Assembly: GCF_000730645.1 (NCBI RefSeq)
Contig: NZ_BBIU01000029.1
Span: forward strand, 21,859-85,858
Reading direction: 5' to 3'
Origin: Pseudomonas parafulva NBRC 16636 = DSM 17004
GTDB taxonomy: Bacteria > Pseudomonadota > Gammaproteobacteria > Pseudomonadales > Pseudomonadaceae
DNA: 64,000 nucleotides
The notes beneath the pieces were generated by a model that was not told where the DNA came from, did no database searches, and saw only the letters and a program-made list of their open reading frames with translations. A program made the translations under genes and the position numbers. Below are positions 1 to 8,635 of this stretch, piece after piece (positions within the stretch are counted from its first letter, which is position 1; every line of letters begins with the position of its first letter).

Positions 1-1019
1 TTGTAGGCGCGGGCATCATGGGGGCCTCCGTTGCCTGGCACCTGGCCAGGCTGGGTGCCAGGGTCACGGTGCTGGAGCAGGGGGCCAGGCCCGCAGCAGG
101 TGTTACCCGGTGGTCGTATGGCTGGGTGGGTACTGCCAGCGCCTCTGCCTCTGAAAACCCGGTTGCGCTTAACGCAACGCTGCAGGCCATCGCCGACTTC
201 CGCCGCCTGGCACTCGACCTCGGGCCCCTGCCTGTCGCTGCCCGTGGGGCGCTGGTATGGCTGGACAGCGACGAGCAAACCGCTTGCCTCATCGACCAGC
301 AGCAGGCCGCGGGTGTACGGCTGCACCCCTTGGATGCCCAGCAGGTCAGTGCTCTGGAGCCCTGCCTGGTAACCCCGCCCAGGCTGGCCGCCTGGGCCCC
401 TGACGATTTTGCGGTCGAGCCCGTCGCGCTGACCCGCCAGTTGCTCCATGGCGCCAAGCAAGCGGGTGCGCAGGTGCTGTATGGCCGTTGCGTTGATGGG
501 CTGGAGCTGAACAACGGGTGTGTCACGGCAGCACTGTGTGCCGGTGAACGCTTCGCCGCACGCACCGTGGTATTGGCCAATGCCGATGCGGCCATTGGCC
601 TGGCCGGGCAGCAGGCATTTCAATTGCCCATCCTCACCAAGCCTGCAGTGTTGATGCGCTTCTCGGCGCCTGCCGGGGTAGTCAGGCACCTGGTCTACGG
701 CAATGGCCTGGAACTGCGCCCGGCGCTGGAAGGTGGTGTGGCCTGCGCGGAAGATGCCCCTGCAGAAGGCGAGGCAGGCTTGCCGGCCCTTGCCGAACAC
801 ACCGCCGAGGCGATCAAGCGCATGTTCATCGGCACCTCTGGGCTGTCGCTGCGTGCCGTCAGCATCTGCCAGCGGCCAATGACCCAAGGGGGCGAACCCG
901 TGCGGGGTTACTTGCCGGGGGCGCATGGGGTGTATGCGCTGATAGCCCACCCCGGGGTCATCCTGGCGCCGTACCTGGGCCGCCTCGCTGCCGAGGAAAT
1001 CGTTCAGGCCGGGTGCTAG
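1..1019 (+). CDS. FAD-dependent oxidoreductase, DAO family (5' end outside window)
   Basis: The reading frame is already open at base 3 and encodes V-G-A-G-I-M-G-A-S before the first ATG at 18. This is the second half of a Rossmann GxGxxG dinucleotide motif, so the true start lies upstream and the ATG at 18 is internal. About 338 codons remain. An E at the end of the following beta strand (TVLEQG) would bind the ribose of FAD. The C-terminal part (RPMTQGGEPVRGYLPG, then HPGVILAPYLGRLAAEEI) resembles the FAD-closing segment of D-amino-acid oxidase or glycine oxidase-like enzymes. The substrate cannot be read from the sequence. The next gene is an MFS transporter on the same strand 108 bp away, so the two may act on one compound, but nothing proves this. 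Confidence 0.85.
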   Translation, partial: VGAGIMGASVAWHLARLGARVTVLEQGARPAAGVTRWSYGWVGTASASASENPVALNATLQAIADFRRLALDLGPLPVAARGALVWLDSDEQTACLIDQQQAAGVRLHPLDAQQVSALEPCLVTPPRLAAWAPDDFAVEPVALTRQLLHGAKQAGAQVLYGRCVDGLELNNGCVTAALCAGERFAARTVVLANADAAIGLAGQQAFQLPILTKPAVLMRFSAPAGVVRHLVYGNGLELRPALEGGVACAEDAPAEGEAGLPALAEHTAEAIKRMFIGTSGLSLRAVSICQRPMTQGGEPVRGYLPGAHGVYALIAHPGVILAPYLGRLAAEEIVQAGC

Positions 1020-1127
1020 GCCGTGTTTTAACTGGACGTGGCCGATGTGCAACTGCTGCAATGGGTGTTGAGGGTTTCCATGCCCTCATGAGGCTGCTTC
1101 CCCAACACCCCTCGCAGGAGCGCAGTA

Positions 1128-2339
1128 ATGCAGTGGCAACGTAACCTGGCAATCTGTTTTTTTGGATCGTTCGTCAATATCGTTGCCATGACCGTGCTGC
1201 TACCGTTTCTGCCGGTGTACGTGGAGCATCTAGGTGCCGTGGGCGATGCAGACATTGCCCGCTGGTCAGGCATCGCCTATGCCGCGACCTTTTTCAGCGC
1301 CGCGTTGGTAGCGCCGTTATGGGGGCACCTGGCAGACCGCTACGGCAGCCGGCAAAACCTGATCCGGGCCAGTTTCGGCATGGTTGTCAGCATGGCGCTG
1401 ATTGGTCTGGCGCAGACTGTGGAGCAGTTGGTGGTATTGCGCTTGCTAGTCGGTCTTGCCGGTGGCTATACCTCGGGGTCGTACGTGCTGGTGGCGGCGC
1501 AAACGCCGAAAGAGCGCTCCGGCTGGGCGCTTGGCATGCTCTCGTCGGGCATCATGGCCGGTGGGTTGGTGGGGCCGCTGCTCGGCGGCATTCTGCCGAC
1601 CGTCATGGATATCCGCACCATCTTCCTGGGCGCCAGCGGGCTGATCTTCTTCAACTTCCTGGCGACGTGCCTGTTCATTACCTCGCCACCCCGTCAGGGC
1701 AAAGCCGACAAGGCCCGGGCCGACAGCGCGCCTGCGCCCCGGCCAGACATGTCTGTCGTCTTCACCATGCTGTTCGTTGCCATGATCCTGATGATGGCCA
1801 ACATGTCGATCGAACCGATCGTTACGCTGTATATCCGCAGCCTGGACGTGGGCGCGCAGTCTGTCACCTGGCTGGCGGGGTTGTGCATGGCAGCCTCGGC
1901 GCTGGGCAGCATCATCTCGGCACCCAGGCTGGGCAAGCTGGCCGACCGCCTCGGCGCTTTGAAGGTAGTGGTGGTATGCCTGGGCATCGCCGGGTTGCTG
2001 TTGATTCCCCAGGCGCTGGTCACCCAGGCCTGGCAACTGATCGTGTTGCGCCTGGCCATGGGCTTGGCATTGGGCGGTTTGATCCCCTGTGTGTCGGCTG
2101 TCATCCGGCAGAACGTCGGCGCCAACAGGGTGGGCAAGATGCTGGGCTATTCCACCTCGGCTCAATACCTGGGCCAAGTCGCCGGCCCGGTGCTTGGCGG
2201 CTTTGCGGCTGGCTCATTGGGCCTGCGGTTTGTGTTCGGCGTTACCAGCGTGGTGCTGCTGGCAACGGCTGGTTGGTGCCTGTTGCTACTGCTGCGTGGC
2301 CCGGCGGCGGCCAACAACGCATCGCTTGACGACGGCTGA
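1128..2339 (+). CDS. MFS transporter, DHA1/MdtG-like drug exporter
   Basis: This 403-residue protein has about twelve hydrophobic segments in two six-helix halves, the usual size for the DHA1 group of the major facilitator superfamily. The MFS loop 2-3 signature is seen as G-H-L-A-D-R-Y-G-S-R-Q near residue 65, with a second related copy (GKLADRLGALK) in the other half. The opening WQRNL and the PFLPVYVEHLG segment resemble Escherichia coli MdtG. The ATG at 1128 follows AGGAG by eight bases. It is likely an inner-membrane proton-driven exporter. The substrate is unknown; drug efflux is inferred only from family resemblance. It is not obviously co-transcribed with the convergent ndh gene. Confidence 0.85.
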   Translation: MQWQRNLAICFFGSFVNIVAMTVLLPFLPVYVEHLGAVGDADIARWSGIAYAATFFSAALVAPLWGHLADRYGSRQNLIRASFGMVVSMALIGLAQTVEQLVVLRLLVGLAGGYTSGSYVLVAAQTPKERSGWALGMLSSGIMAGGLVGPLLGGILPTVMDIRTIFLGASGLIFFNFLATCLFITSPPRQGKADKARADSAPAPRPDMSVVFTMLFVAMILMMANMSIEPIVTLYIRSLDVGAQSVTWLAGLCMAASALGSIISAPRLGKLADRLGALKVVVVCLGIAGLLLIPQALVTQAWQLIVLRLAMGLALGGLIPCVSAVIRQNVGANRVGKMLGYSTSAQYLGQVAGPVLGGFAAGSLGLRFVFGVTSVVLLATAGWCLLLLLRGPAAANNASLDDG

Positions 2340-2369
2340 ATGGGCACCACCGGGCATGTGCAGCTCGGG

Positions 2370-3665
2370 TCAGTGCAGCTTCAACCGCGGCTCTGTACCT
2401 CGGCCAATCTTGCTGCCCAGCATCATCAGTGCCGTGCGGAAAAACCCGTACAGGGCCATCTGGTGCATGCGGTACAGCGACACGTAGAACATGCGCGCCA
2501 GCCAGCCTTCCAGCTTCACACTGCCCATCAGGTTACCCATGAGGTTGCCCACTGCCGAGAAGCGTGACAGCGAGACCAGTGAGCCGTAGTCCTTGTACGC
2601 ATAGGTCGGCAGCGGTTTGTTCTCCAGCCTTGCCTTGATGCTTTGCGCCAGCATCGACGCCTGCTGGTGCGCGGCCTGTGCACGTGGCGGCACATTGCGG
2701 TCGGTGCCTGGCTGCGGGCAGGCGGCGCAGTCGCCGAAGGCAAAGATATCGTCGTCGCGGGTGGTCTGCAGGGTAGGGCGCACCACAAGCTGGTTGATGC
2801 GGTTGGTCTCCAGCCCGTCGATGTCCTTGAGGAAGCCCGGTGCACGGATGCCCGCCGCCCATACCTTCAGGCTGGCCTGGATCACCTCGCCGTCCTTGGT
2901 CTTCAGGCAGTCGCCCGTCACCTCGCTCACCGCCGCATTGGTCATCACCTTGACCCCCAGTTTTTCCAGGGTCTGGTGCACCGGCACGCTGATGCGCTCG
3001 GGCAGCGCCGGCAGCACGCGCGGGCCGGCCTCGATCAGGGTGATGTGCATGTCCTTGGGCTGGATGCGGTCCAGGCCATAGGCCGCCAGCTCGTGGGCGG
3101 CATGGTGCAACTCGGCGGCCAGTTCCACACCCGTGGCGCCGGCCCCGACGATGGCAACGCTGATCTTCTCGCTGGCTACATCTCCGGCGTGAGCGCGCAG
3201 GTAGTGGTTGAGCAGTTGCTGGTGGAAACGCTCGGCCTGCTTGCGGGTATCCAGGAATAGGCAGTGCTGCGCCGCGCCCAAGGTGCCGAAGTCGTTAGTG
3301 TTGGACCCCACGGCAATCACCAGGGTGTCGTAGCCCAGCGTACGGGCCGGCAGCAGTTCACGGCCCTCTTCATCAAGGGTAGCGGCCAGCTGGATCTGCT
3401 TGCCTTCGCGGTCCAGGCCGCTCATGCGGCCCAGCTGGAAATTGAAGTGGTTCCACTTGGCCTGGGCCACGTAGTTCAGTTCGTCTTCCGAGGAGTTCAG
3501 CGAGCCGGCCGCCACTTCGTGCAGCAGGGGCTTCCAGATGTGCGTGAGGTTGGCGTCCACCAGGGTGATGTAGGCCTGCTTGCGCTTGCCCAGGGTTTTA
3601 CCCAGGCGGGTCGCCAGTTCCAGGCCGCCGGCGCCGCCGCCGACAATCACGATGCGATGAGTCAT
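2370..3665 (-). CDS. ndh: Type II NADH dehydrogenase (NAD(P)/FAD-dependent oxidoreductase)
   Basis: This 431-residue flavoprotein passes electrons from NADH to quinone without pumping protons. It starts with the FAD-binding GGGAGG motif (residues 8-13). A second dinucleotide motif, VGAGATGVELAAEL near residue 170, binds NADH. FAFGDCAA near residue 310 is the typical second FAD contact of the NDH-2 family. The C-terminal stretch with VGNLMGNLMGSVKLEGWLARMFYVSLYRMHQ matches the membrane-associating helix region of bacterial NDH-2. Length and motif order are normal, and no residue looks missing. It is convergent with the MFS gene and is followed upstream by the small DUF3094 gene on the same strand. 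Confidence 0.92.
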   Translation of the reverse strand: MTHRIVIVGGGAGGLELATRLGKTLGKRKQAYITLVDANLTHIWKPLLHEVAAGSLNSSEDELNYVAQAKWNHFNFQLGRMSGLDREGKQIQLAATLDEEGRELLPARTLGYDTLVIAVGSNTNDFGTLGAAQHCLFLDTRKQAERFHQQLLNHYLRAHAGDVASEKISVAIVGAGATGVELAAELHHAAHELAAYGLDRIQPKDMHITLIEAGPRVLPALPERISVPVHQTLEKLGVKVMTNAAVSEVTGDCLKTKDGEVIQASLKVWAAGIRAPGFLKDIDGLETNRINQLVVRPTLQTTRDDDIFAFGDCAACPQPGTDRNVPPRAQAAHQQASMLAQSIKARLENKPLPTYAYKDYGSLVSLSRFSAVGNLMGNLMGSVKLEGWLARMFYVSLYRMHQMALYGFFRTALMMLGSKIGRGTEPRLKLH

Positions 3666-3749
3666 GGGGGTATCTCATAAGGTTTACGGAATTCTTGGCC
3701 CAATGGGCCGGCCGCACCGTGCACGAGGGGAGGGCGAGCGCCAGGCAGC

Positions 3750-3923
3750 TCATAGCACCAGTCCACTCAGCAGGCGGCTGACAAGGCCCAACCCGATGGT
3801 TACCGCCAGCACCACCACCAGCAGCAACCATGGCCGAAAGGGCCGGCGCTGCACCTGGTGTTGCGGGGCTTGCAGGTATTCATCGACGCGACGCTGATCT
3901 TCAGGGTTCAGGCGGCTGGTCAT
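3750..3923 (-). CDS. DUF3094-type small membrane protein
   Basis: I place the start at the ATG at 3923, which has GAGG six bases upstream, and not at the longer ATG at 3986. This gives a 57-residue protein beginning MTSRLNPEDQRRVDEYL. It has a charged N-terminal half and one strong transmembrane helix (PWLLLVVVLAVTIGLGLVS) near the C-terminus, as in the DUF3094 family of pseudomonads. The function is unknown. Most likely a single-pass inner-membrane protein with its acidic/basic N-terminus in the cytoplasm. Confidence 0.75.
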   Translation of the reverse strand: MTSRLNPEDQRRVDEYLQAPQHQVQRRPFRPWLLLVVVLAVTIGLGLVSRLLSGLVL

Positions 3924-4055
3924 GGTGGGCCTCGTCAGATAGACGTTTGTGACTGCGCAAACGCTACAGTGTTCGTGCAGGCGCATGAAACAAATGATAA
4001 TGCTTTCTATCTTGGCCGCCGAGTGTACGGCATCCTGATCAGCGGCGGCACAGGA

Positions 4056-4685
4056 TCAAAGGCTGATACCCACATCGAACACGATGCTGCGGCCCAGGTT
4101 GCCGCGCAGAAAATCCGGGGCATCGGGGTGGGCGAACAGCACCCGGGCAAAGGTCGGCCCCACCAGCGACAGCGAGCGCCAGCCCTGGCGCAGGTATTCG
4201 GTGGGTGGCGGGAAGTGCGTGTTCAGGTCCAGCACTTCGCGTTTGAGGCTGGCGAAGGCAATGATGTCCAGCTCGTTCAGCTCAAGCCCGCGCTCACGGT
4301 AATTGTGCGCCTTCTTGCGCAACGTGGGCGCCAGCCGCCCCAGCAGCTCGGTGGCACTGATACGCCGGGGCCGGGCTTCGCGGCGTACCAGTTGCGCCAG
4401 GGAAAAAGCACTGCGCCGGCGTTGCAGCTCTTCACGCCATTCATCGTTCAGCCGGCGCCCCTCGTCCAGTACGAAAAACACCTCGAACGCCGCATCACGG
4501 AACAATACGTCAGGTGGCTCCTGCCCGGCGGGGGTGAAGTCGTCAGTGCGGTAGGGGATGTTCAGGCCCTGCAAAAGGCGCTGGCACACCCAACGCTCAC
4601 GCTCCCATTTACGTGCATTGGAAAGAAAGGCATTGGCTTGTTCGGCCTGGATGGTAAGCAGGCGCAGGTAGTCTGAGTCATCCAT
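4056..4685 (-). CDS. DUF1780 protein, putative nuclease-fold
   Basis: This 209-residue soluble protein matches the DUF1780 family by memory. Its opening (YLRLLTIQAEQANAFLSNARKWERERWVCQRLL) is predicted to be helical. It is followed by PPDVLFRDAAFEVFFVLDEGRRL, in which D...E spaced strands recall the core of PD-(D/E)XK nuclease folds. That last point is my inference, and I do not see a clean catalytic lysine. No signal peptide or membrane helix is present. The gene stands alone, divergent from the CbiM-like gene. Role unknown. Confidence 0.7.
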   Translation of the reverse strand: MDDSDYLRLLTIQAEQANAFLSNARKWERERWVCQRLLQGLNIPYRTDDFTPAGQEPPDVLFRDAAFEVFFVLDEGRRLNDEWREELQRRRSAFSLAQLVRREARPRRISATELLGRLAPTLRKKAHNYRERGLELNELDIIAFASLKREVLDLNTHFPPPTEYLRQGWRSLSLVGPTFARVLFAHPDAPDFLRGNLGRSIVFDVGISL

Positions 4686-4827
4686 GTAGCTAGCTTAGCT
4701 GCTATTCGATGACGATAAGATGCTGTTTGTGCGCAGAAATCGGTTTGGCCGGGGCCAGCCGCCTGGGCAGGCGTGGAATGGGTGTAGACTCAGGTTTGTC
4801 CATGCTTTTTTCAGGGGTATTTGGCAG

Positions 4828-5511
4828 GTGATCAGCGCACATGTTTTGTCCGGCACCACCCTGACACTGGGTTGGCTCGGTTATGTGCCATTGCTGGTGT
4901 GGGCTGCGGGCCGGGTGTACTGGGTAGAGCTGGTCACGGACCGGCGCCGCCAGCACCTGCTGTTTGGCACAGTGGTCTGCCTGTTTGCCTTGTGGTTGGT
5001 GCGGCGTGATTTTGATACCGGCGTGTCGTACCACTTCATTGGCATGACGGCCGTGACCCTGATACTGGACTGGCCGCTGGCGGTGGTGGGCGGGTTCATG
5101 GCCCAGCTAGGCCTGCTGGCGCTGGGGCGGCAGGACCTGGCGGCGCTAGGGGTAAACGGCCTGCTGCTGGTGGGCCTGCCGGTGTTGATTACCGAGGCCT
5201 GCGCCCTGTGGGTAGAGCGCGCCCAACCCAAGAACCTGTTCGTGTATATCTTCTGTTCCGGGTTTTTCCCGGCAGCCTTGACGGTGGTCGCCTGCCTGGC
5301 CGCTGCGTTGGGTGTATTGTGGCTGGACGGCATTTTCGCCATGCCCGAGTGGCTCAGCGATTTTGCCGGCTTCTTGTGGTTGATGATGTTCCCAGAGGCA
5401 TTTATCAACGGCACCATTATCAGTGCGCTGGTGGTGTTCTGCCCGGAGTGGTTGGAAACCTTCAACCGCACCCGCTATTTGCAGGCGCCGTGGAAGGAAG
5501 AGGACCGCTGA
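4828..5511 (+). CDS. CbiM-like energy-coupling-factor permease family membrane protein
   Basis: I prefer the GTG at 4828, preceded by AGGGG eleven bases upstream, over the ATG at 4720, whose first 36 residues are polar and low-quality. The result is 227 residues beginning VISAHVLSGTTLTLGW, the form expected for CbiM-type substrate-capture subunits, in which an N-terminal histidine helps bind a metal ion. Six or seven hydrophobic helices follow, and FPEAFINGTIISALVVF near the end is typical of the family. No ATPase or T-component gene is adjacent, so this is an orphan component. The substrate is unknown, although family members often handle cobalt or nickel. Confidence 0.75.
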   Translation: MISAHVLSGTTLTLGWLGYVPLLVWAAGRVYWVELVTDRRRQHLLFGTVVCLFALWLVRRDFDTGVSYHFIGMTAVTLILDWPLAVVGGFMAQLGLLALGRQDLAALGVNGLLLVGLPVLITEACALWVERAQPKNLFVYIFCSGFFPAALTVVACLAAALGVLWLDGIFAMPEWLSDFAGFLWLMMFPEAFINGTIISALVVFCPEWLETFNRTRYLQAPWKEEDR

Positions 5512-5525
5512 GTATCAGGATGGGC

Positions 5526-5726
5526 TTAGTGGCGTGGCTCCAGGTCGCCGGAATACAGCTCATCTTCCGACTCTTCTGCCCCCGGGATCTTGTGTTCCTC
5601 CGAAGCCCAGGCCCCCAGGTCGATCAGTTTGCATCGGTCCGAGCAAAACGGCCGAAAAGCGCTTTTCTCATTCCATTCCACAGGTGCGCCACAGGTTGGG
5701 CAATCCACGGTCATTGGCTGGCTCAT
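5526..5726 (-). CDS. yacG: DNA gyrase inhibitor YacG
   Basis: This is a 66-residue zinc protein. The two cysteine pairs are visible as CPTC (residues 9-12) and CSDRC (28-32), the C4 zinc site of YacG, followed by the conserved LIDLGAWASEE segment. YacG binds the GyrB subunit and blocks gyrase from binding DNA. Its start overlaps the stop of coaE by four bases, so the two are translationally coupled in a pilC–pilD–coaE–yacG transcript. Acidic residues dominate the C-terminal tail. Confidence 0.95.
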   Translation of the reverse strand: MSQPMTVDCPTCGAPVEWNEKSAFRPFCSDRCKLIDLGAWASEEHKIPGAEESEDELYSGDLEPRH

Positions 5727-6346
5727 GGCTGGCCTCCTCGTAAAGTCAGGTAAAAATGGTGCAGGCGGTCAATCTGCTCGTGCAGCGCGGCCAGGTCGCC
5801 GTCGTTCACCACCACATCGTCGGCATGGCGCAGGCGATCCTCCCGGCTCAGTTGCGCCTTGAGAATGGCCTGGACCTGCTCGGCGCTGGTGTTGTCGCGG
5901 GCCAGGGTGCGGGACACCTGCAGGTGGTGCGGTGCATCGATCACCAACACCCGCTGGGTTTTCTGATACTGCCCCGACTCGATCAGCAAAGGTGATACGT
6001 ACACCGCATAGGGCGATTGCCCCTTGGCCAGGTAACTGAAAATCTCCTGCCCGATCAGCGGGTGCAGCAGCTGCTCCAGCCATTTGCGCTGTACCGGGTC
6101 GGCAAAAATCAGCTGCCGCAGCGCGGCGCGGTCCAGTTGCCCGTCTGCCTGCAACACGCCGGGCCCGAAGTGCTCGACGATGCTGGCCAGGGCAGGGCGG
6201 CCGGGCTCCACCACCCAGCGCGCCGCCTGGTCGGCATCAACCAAATGCACGCCGAGCTCGACAAATCGCTCTGCAGCCGCGCTCTTGCCGCTGCCAATAC
6301 CGCCGGTAAGGCCAAGAATCCAGGGGGTGAAGGCCGCAGTGGTCAT
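5723..6346 (-). CDS. coaE: Dephospho-CoA kinase
   Basis: CoaE performs the last step of coenzyme A synthesis, ATP-dependent phosphorylation of the 3'-hydroxyl of dephospho-CoA. The P-loop GLTGGIGSGKSAAAERF lies at residues 13-29. The substrate-binding VDADQAARWVVEPG segment, HPLIGQEIF and VSPLLIESG follow in the usual order. Length (207 residues) is normal. It overlaps yacG downstream and pilD upstream by four bases on each side. A cofactor gene inside a pilus-assembly operon is the standard arrangement in pseudomonads. Confidence 0.96.
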   Translation of the reverse strand: MTTAAFTPWILGLTGGIGSGKSAAAERFVELGVHLVDADQAARWVVEPGRPALASIVEHFGPGVLQADGQLDRAALRQLIFADPVQRKWLEQLLHPLIGQEIFSYLAKGQSPYAVYVSPLLIESGQYQKTQRVLVIDAPHHLQVSRTLARDNTSAEQVQAILKAQLSREDRLRHADDVVVNDGDLAALHEQIDRLHHFYLTLRGGQP

Positions 6347-7212
6347 CGGTATCCAAGCAGTTGCATGTAGGAGAGGTGTATTTCATCACCCCAGAGCACA
6401 GCAATCCACCCCGCGATGGCCAGATAAGGCCCAAAGGGGATGGGCGTACCCAGCGCATGCCTGCGCAAACCCACCAGGCACAGGCCAACCACAGCACCCA
6501 CCACCGACGACAACAGCAACGTCAACGGCAGTACCTGCCACCCGCCCCAGGCCCCAATCAGCGCCATCAGCTTGAAGTCGCCAAAGCCCATGCCCTCTTT
6601 GTTGGTGAGCAACTTGAACGCCCAGTACACCGCCCACAGGCTCAAGTACCCCGCCACCGCACCCCACAGCGCATCGGAGAGCGGCACATAGAGCCCGGCG
6701 CAGTTCACGATCAGCCCCAGCCACAACATTGGCAGCACCAGCACATCCGGTAGCAGCTGGTGCCTGGCGTCGATCAGGCTCAGCGCCAGCAGGCACCAGG
6801 TCAGCAGCAGTGCCATCAAAGCCTGGGCCGAGGGCCCAAAGCGCCACGCCACCGCCAGCGACAACAGCGCGCAGGCCGCTTCAACCAACGGGTAGCGCAG
6901 GCTGATGCTGGCCTTGCAGGCCCCGCAGCGCCCACCCAAGGCCAGGTAACTGAGCAGCGGAATGTTCTGCCACGCCCGAATGCGCTGCCCGCACCCCGGG
7001 CAGTGCGAGGCCGGCAGGCACAGGTCGAAACGCTGGTAGAGCGTAACGGGCAGGTTCAACACCGCTTGCGCTTCACGCCGCCACTGCCGCTCCAGCATGA
7101 TTGGCAGACGGTGCACCAGAACGTTCAGAAAGCTACCCGCCAACAAGCCAAGCAGGGCCACCAGGGTAATGAAGTACGCCGGCTGCATCGCCAGCAAGTT
7201 CCACACAGTCAT
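6343..7212 (-). CDS. pilD: Type IV prepilin peptidase / N-methyltransferase
   Basis: This bifunctional inner-membrane aspartyl protease cuts the leader from type IV pilins and type II secretion pseudopilins and methylates the new N-terminus. It has 289 residues with about eight hydrophobic segments. The zinc site of the cytoplasmic loop is present as CPGC and CGAC (around residues 72-100). The two catalytic aspartates are visible in SLIDARHQLLPD and in GMGFGDFKL (the GxGD motif). It follows pilC by two bases and overlaps coaE by four. If the pilus set is incomplete, as it appears here, its important substrates may be type II secretion pseudopilins encoded elsewhere. Confidence 0.95.
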   Translation of the reverse strand: MTVWNLLAMQPAYFITLVALLGLLAGSFLNVLVHRLPIMLERQWRREAQAVLNLPVTLYQRFDLCLPASHCPGCGQRIRAWQNIPLLSYLALGGRCGACKASISLRYPLVEAACALLSLAVAWRFGPSAQALMALLLTWCLLALSLIDARHQLLPDVLVLPMLWLGLIVNCAGLYVPLSDALWGAVAGYLSLWAVYWAFKLLTNKEGMGFGDFKLMALIGAWGGWQVLPLTLLLSSVVGAVVGLCLVGLRRHALGTPIPFGPYLAIAGWIAVLWGDEIHLSYMQLLGYR

Positions 7213-7214
7213 CG

Positions 7215-8423
7215 TCAGATCAAACTACCCAGCTGGAAAATCGGCAGGTACATGGCCACCACCAGGCCACCGACCAGCACCCCCAGCACCAGCACGATGG
7301 CGGGTTCCAGCAGGCTGGTCATCTGGTCCAGCGTCTGGCTGACCTGTTCTTCATAATGGCTGGCGGCCTTGTCCAGCATCTGGTCCAGCGTGCCGCTGGA
7401 TTCGCCGATAGCCGTCAACTGCACCAGCAACGGCGGGAACAGCACCTCCCCAGCCATCGCCCGATGCAGCCCCAGCCCATTGGCCATGCCCTGGCGCAGC
7501 CGCAGCACCGCCTGCTCATGCAGCTCACCGCCGCACACTTTGGCCACCGTGCCCAGCGCATCCAGCAGCGGCACGCCCGCCGTGTACGATGTCGCCAGGC
7601 TGCGCGCAAACCGCGCCAGGGCCGCCTGCCCCATCAGCGCCCCGAACACCGGCACCTGCAGCACCCTGTGCGCCCACCATAAACGCACCGGCAGATGCCG
7701 CCGATACAGCTGCCGCAAAGCCACACCCAGCCCCACTGCCACCAACAGCAGCCAGGGGGCATGCCGCCCAAACCCCGCCGCCAGGTCGATCACAAATTGC
7801 GTGAACGCAGGCAACGCAGTATTCATGCCCGCGAACAAAGACTCGAACTGCGGAATCACCTCCAGCAACAACACCGCCGACACCCCCAGCCCCGTCAGCA
7901 ACAGCAACAACGGGTAGATCATCGCCTTACGCACCTTCTTCTGCAGCGCCCGCCGCTGCTCCAGCATGCCGGCAAGCTGTTCCAGTTGCCGGTCGAGCGT
8001 GCCCGACTGCTCACCCACCCGCACCAGGTTGCAGTACAGCGCATCGAACCACCCCGGGTGGCGCTGCAGTGCATCCGCCAGCCCAAGCCCCGCGTGCAAA
8101 TCCTGTTTCAATTTACCCAGCAACTGCGCCTGCCCCGCCTCGCAACCACTGCGGCCCATCACCTCCAGTGCCTGCAACAGCGGCACGCCGGCCTTGAGCA
8201 ACGTCGCCAATTGCTGGCTGAAACCCGCCGGGTCCGCCTTCGCCTGCCGCTTGGGCAACCCCAGGGCCAGCCCGCCAGCAGGCCGCAAACTCACCACGTT
8301 GATGCCTTGGCGTATAAGCCCCGCCCGCACATAGGCAGGGCTGCGCCCCGCCGTTTGCCCAGTGACAGGCGTGCCGTGGGCATCCGTGCCACGCCAGGTG
8401 TAGCGCTGTGTTGTCGCGTTCAT
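7215..8423 (-). CDS. pilC: Type IV pilus inner-membrane platform protein (GspF/PilC family)
   Basis: The start chosen is the ATG at 8423, giving 402 residues that begin MNATTQRYTWRGTDAHG, the usual PilC opening. The 27 residues in front of it in the longer reading frame are unlike the family. Two copies of the T2SSF domain are seen, each with three hydrophobic segments near its end (about residues 170-245 and 345-400); FSQQLATLLKAGVPLLQALEVM is the first domain signature. PilC anchors the assembly ATPases below the pilus. A pilB gene, which normally sits between pilA and pilC, is absent. Confidence 0.93.
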   Translation of the reverse strand: MNATTQRYTWRGTDAHGTPVTGQTAGRSPAYVRAGLIRQGINVVSLRPAGGLALGLPKRQAKADPAGFSQQLATLLKAGVPLLQALEVMGRSGCEAGQAQLLGKLKQDLHAGLGLADALQRHPGWFDALYCNLVRVGEQSGTLDRQLEQLAGMLEQRRALQKKVRKAMIYPLLLLLTGLGVSAVLLLEVIPQFESLFAGMNTALPAFTQFVIDLAAGFGRHAPWLLLVAVGLGVALRQLYRRHLPVRLWWAHRVLQVPVFGALMGQAALARFARSLATSYTAGVPLLDALGTVAKVCGGELHEQAVLRLRQGMANGLGLHRAMAGEVLFPPLLVQLTAIGESSGTLDQMLDKAASHYEEQVSQTLDQMTSLLEPAIVLVLGVLVGGLVVAMYLPIFQLGSLI

Positions 8424-8520
8424 AAAAAGGCCTTTTCTGCCCGTGGGACAAGCCTGGAAACAGCTTGCCCCGTCCATGGAAGGGCGCGCGTCCGTGTTGC
8501 TCACTAGAGTAGATCAGCGA

Positions 8521-8536
8521 TGGCGAAGCCCACGCA
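8521..8536 (+). promoter_or_regulatory. Possible sigma-54 type promoter for pilA
   Basis: The bases TGGCGAAGCCCACGCA keep the GG-N10-GC geometry of a -24/-12 promoter about 100 bp before the pilA start. pilA of Pseudomonas aeruginosa uses sigma-54. The -12 half (ACGCA) is a poor match to TTGCA, so this is a weak candidate. Confidence 0.25.
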
Positions 8537-8635
8537 GGCAGGGGTGACAAAAGGTGTCTGTTCAGGCCTACTGCGCCGCTGCCGGTGGGGCGCGCCGGTT
8601 TTCTAAGTGCATGCGTATCGAAAAGGAAACTGTTC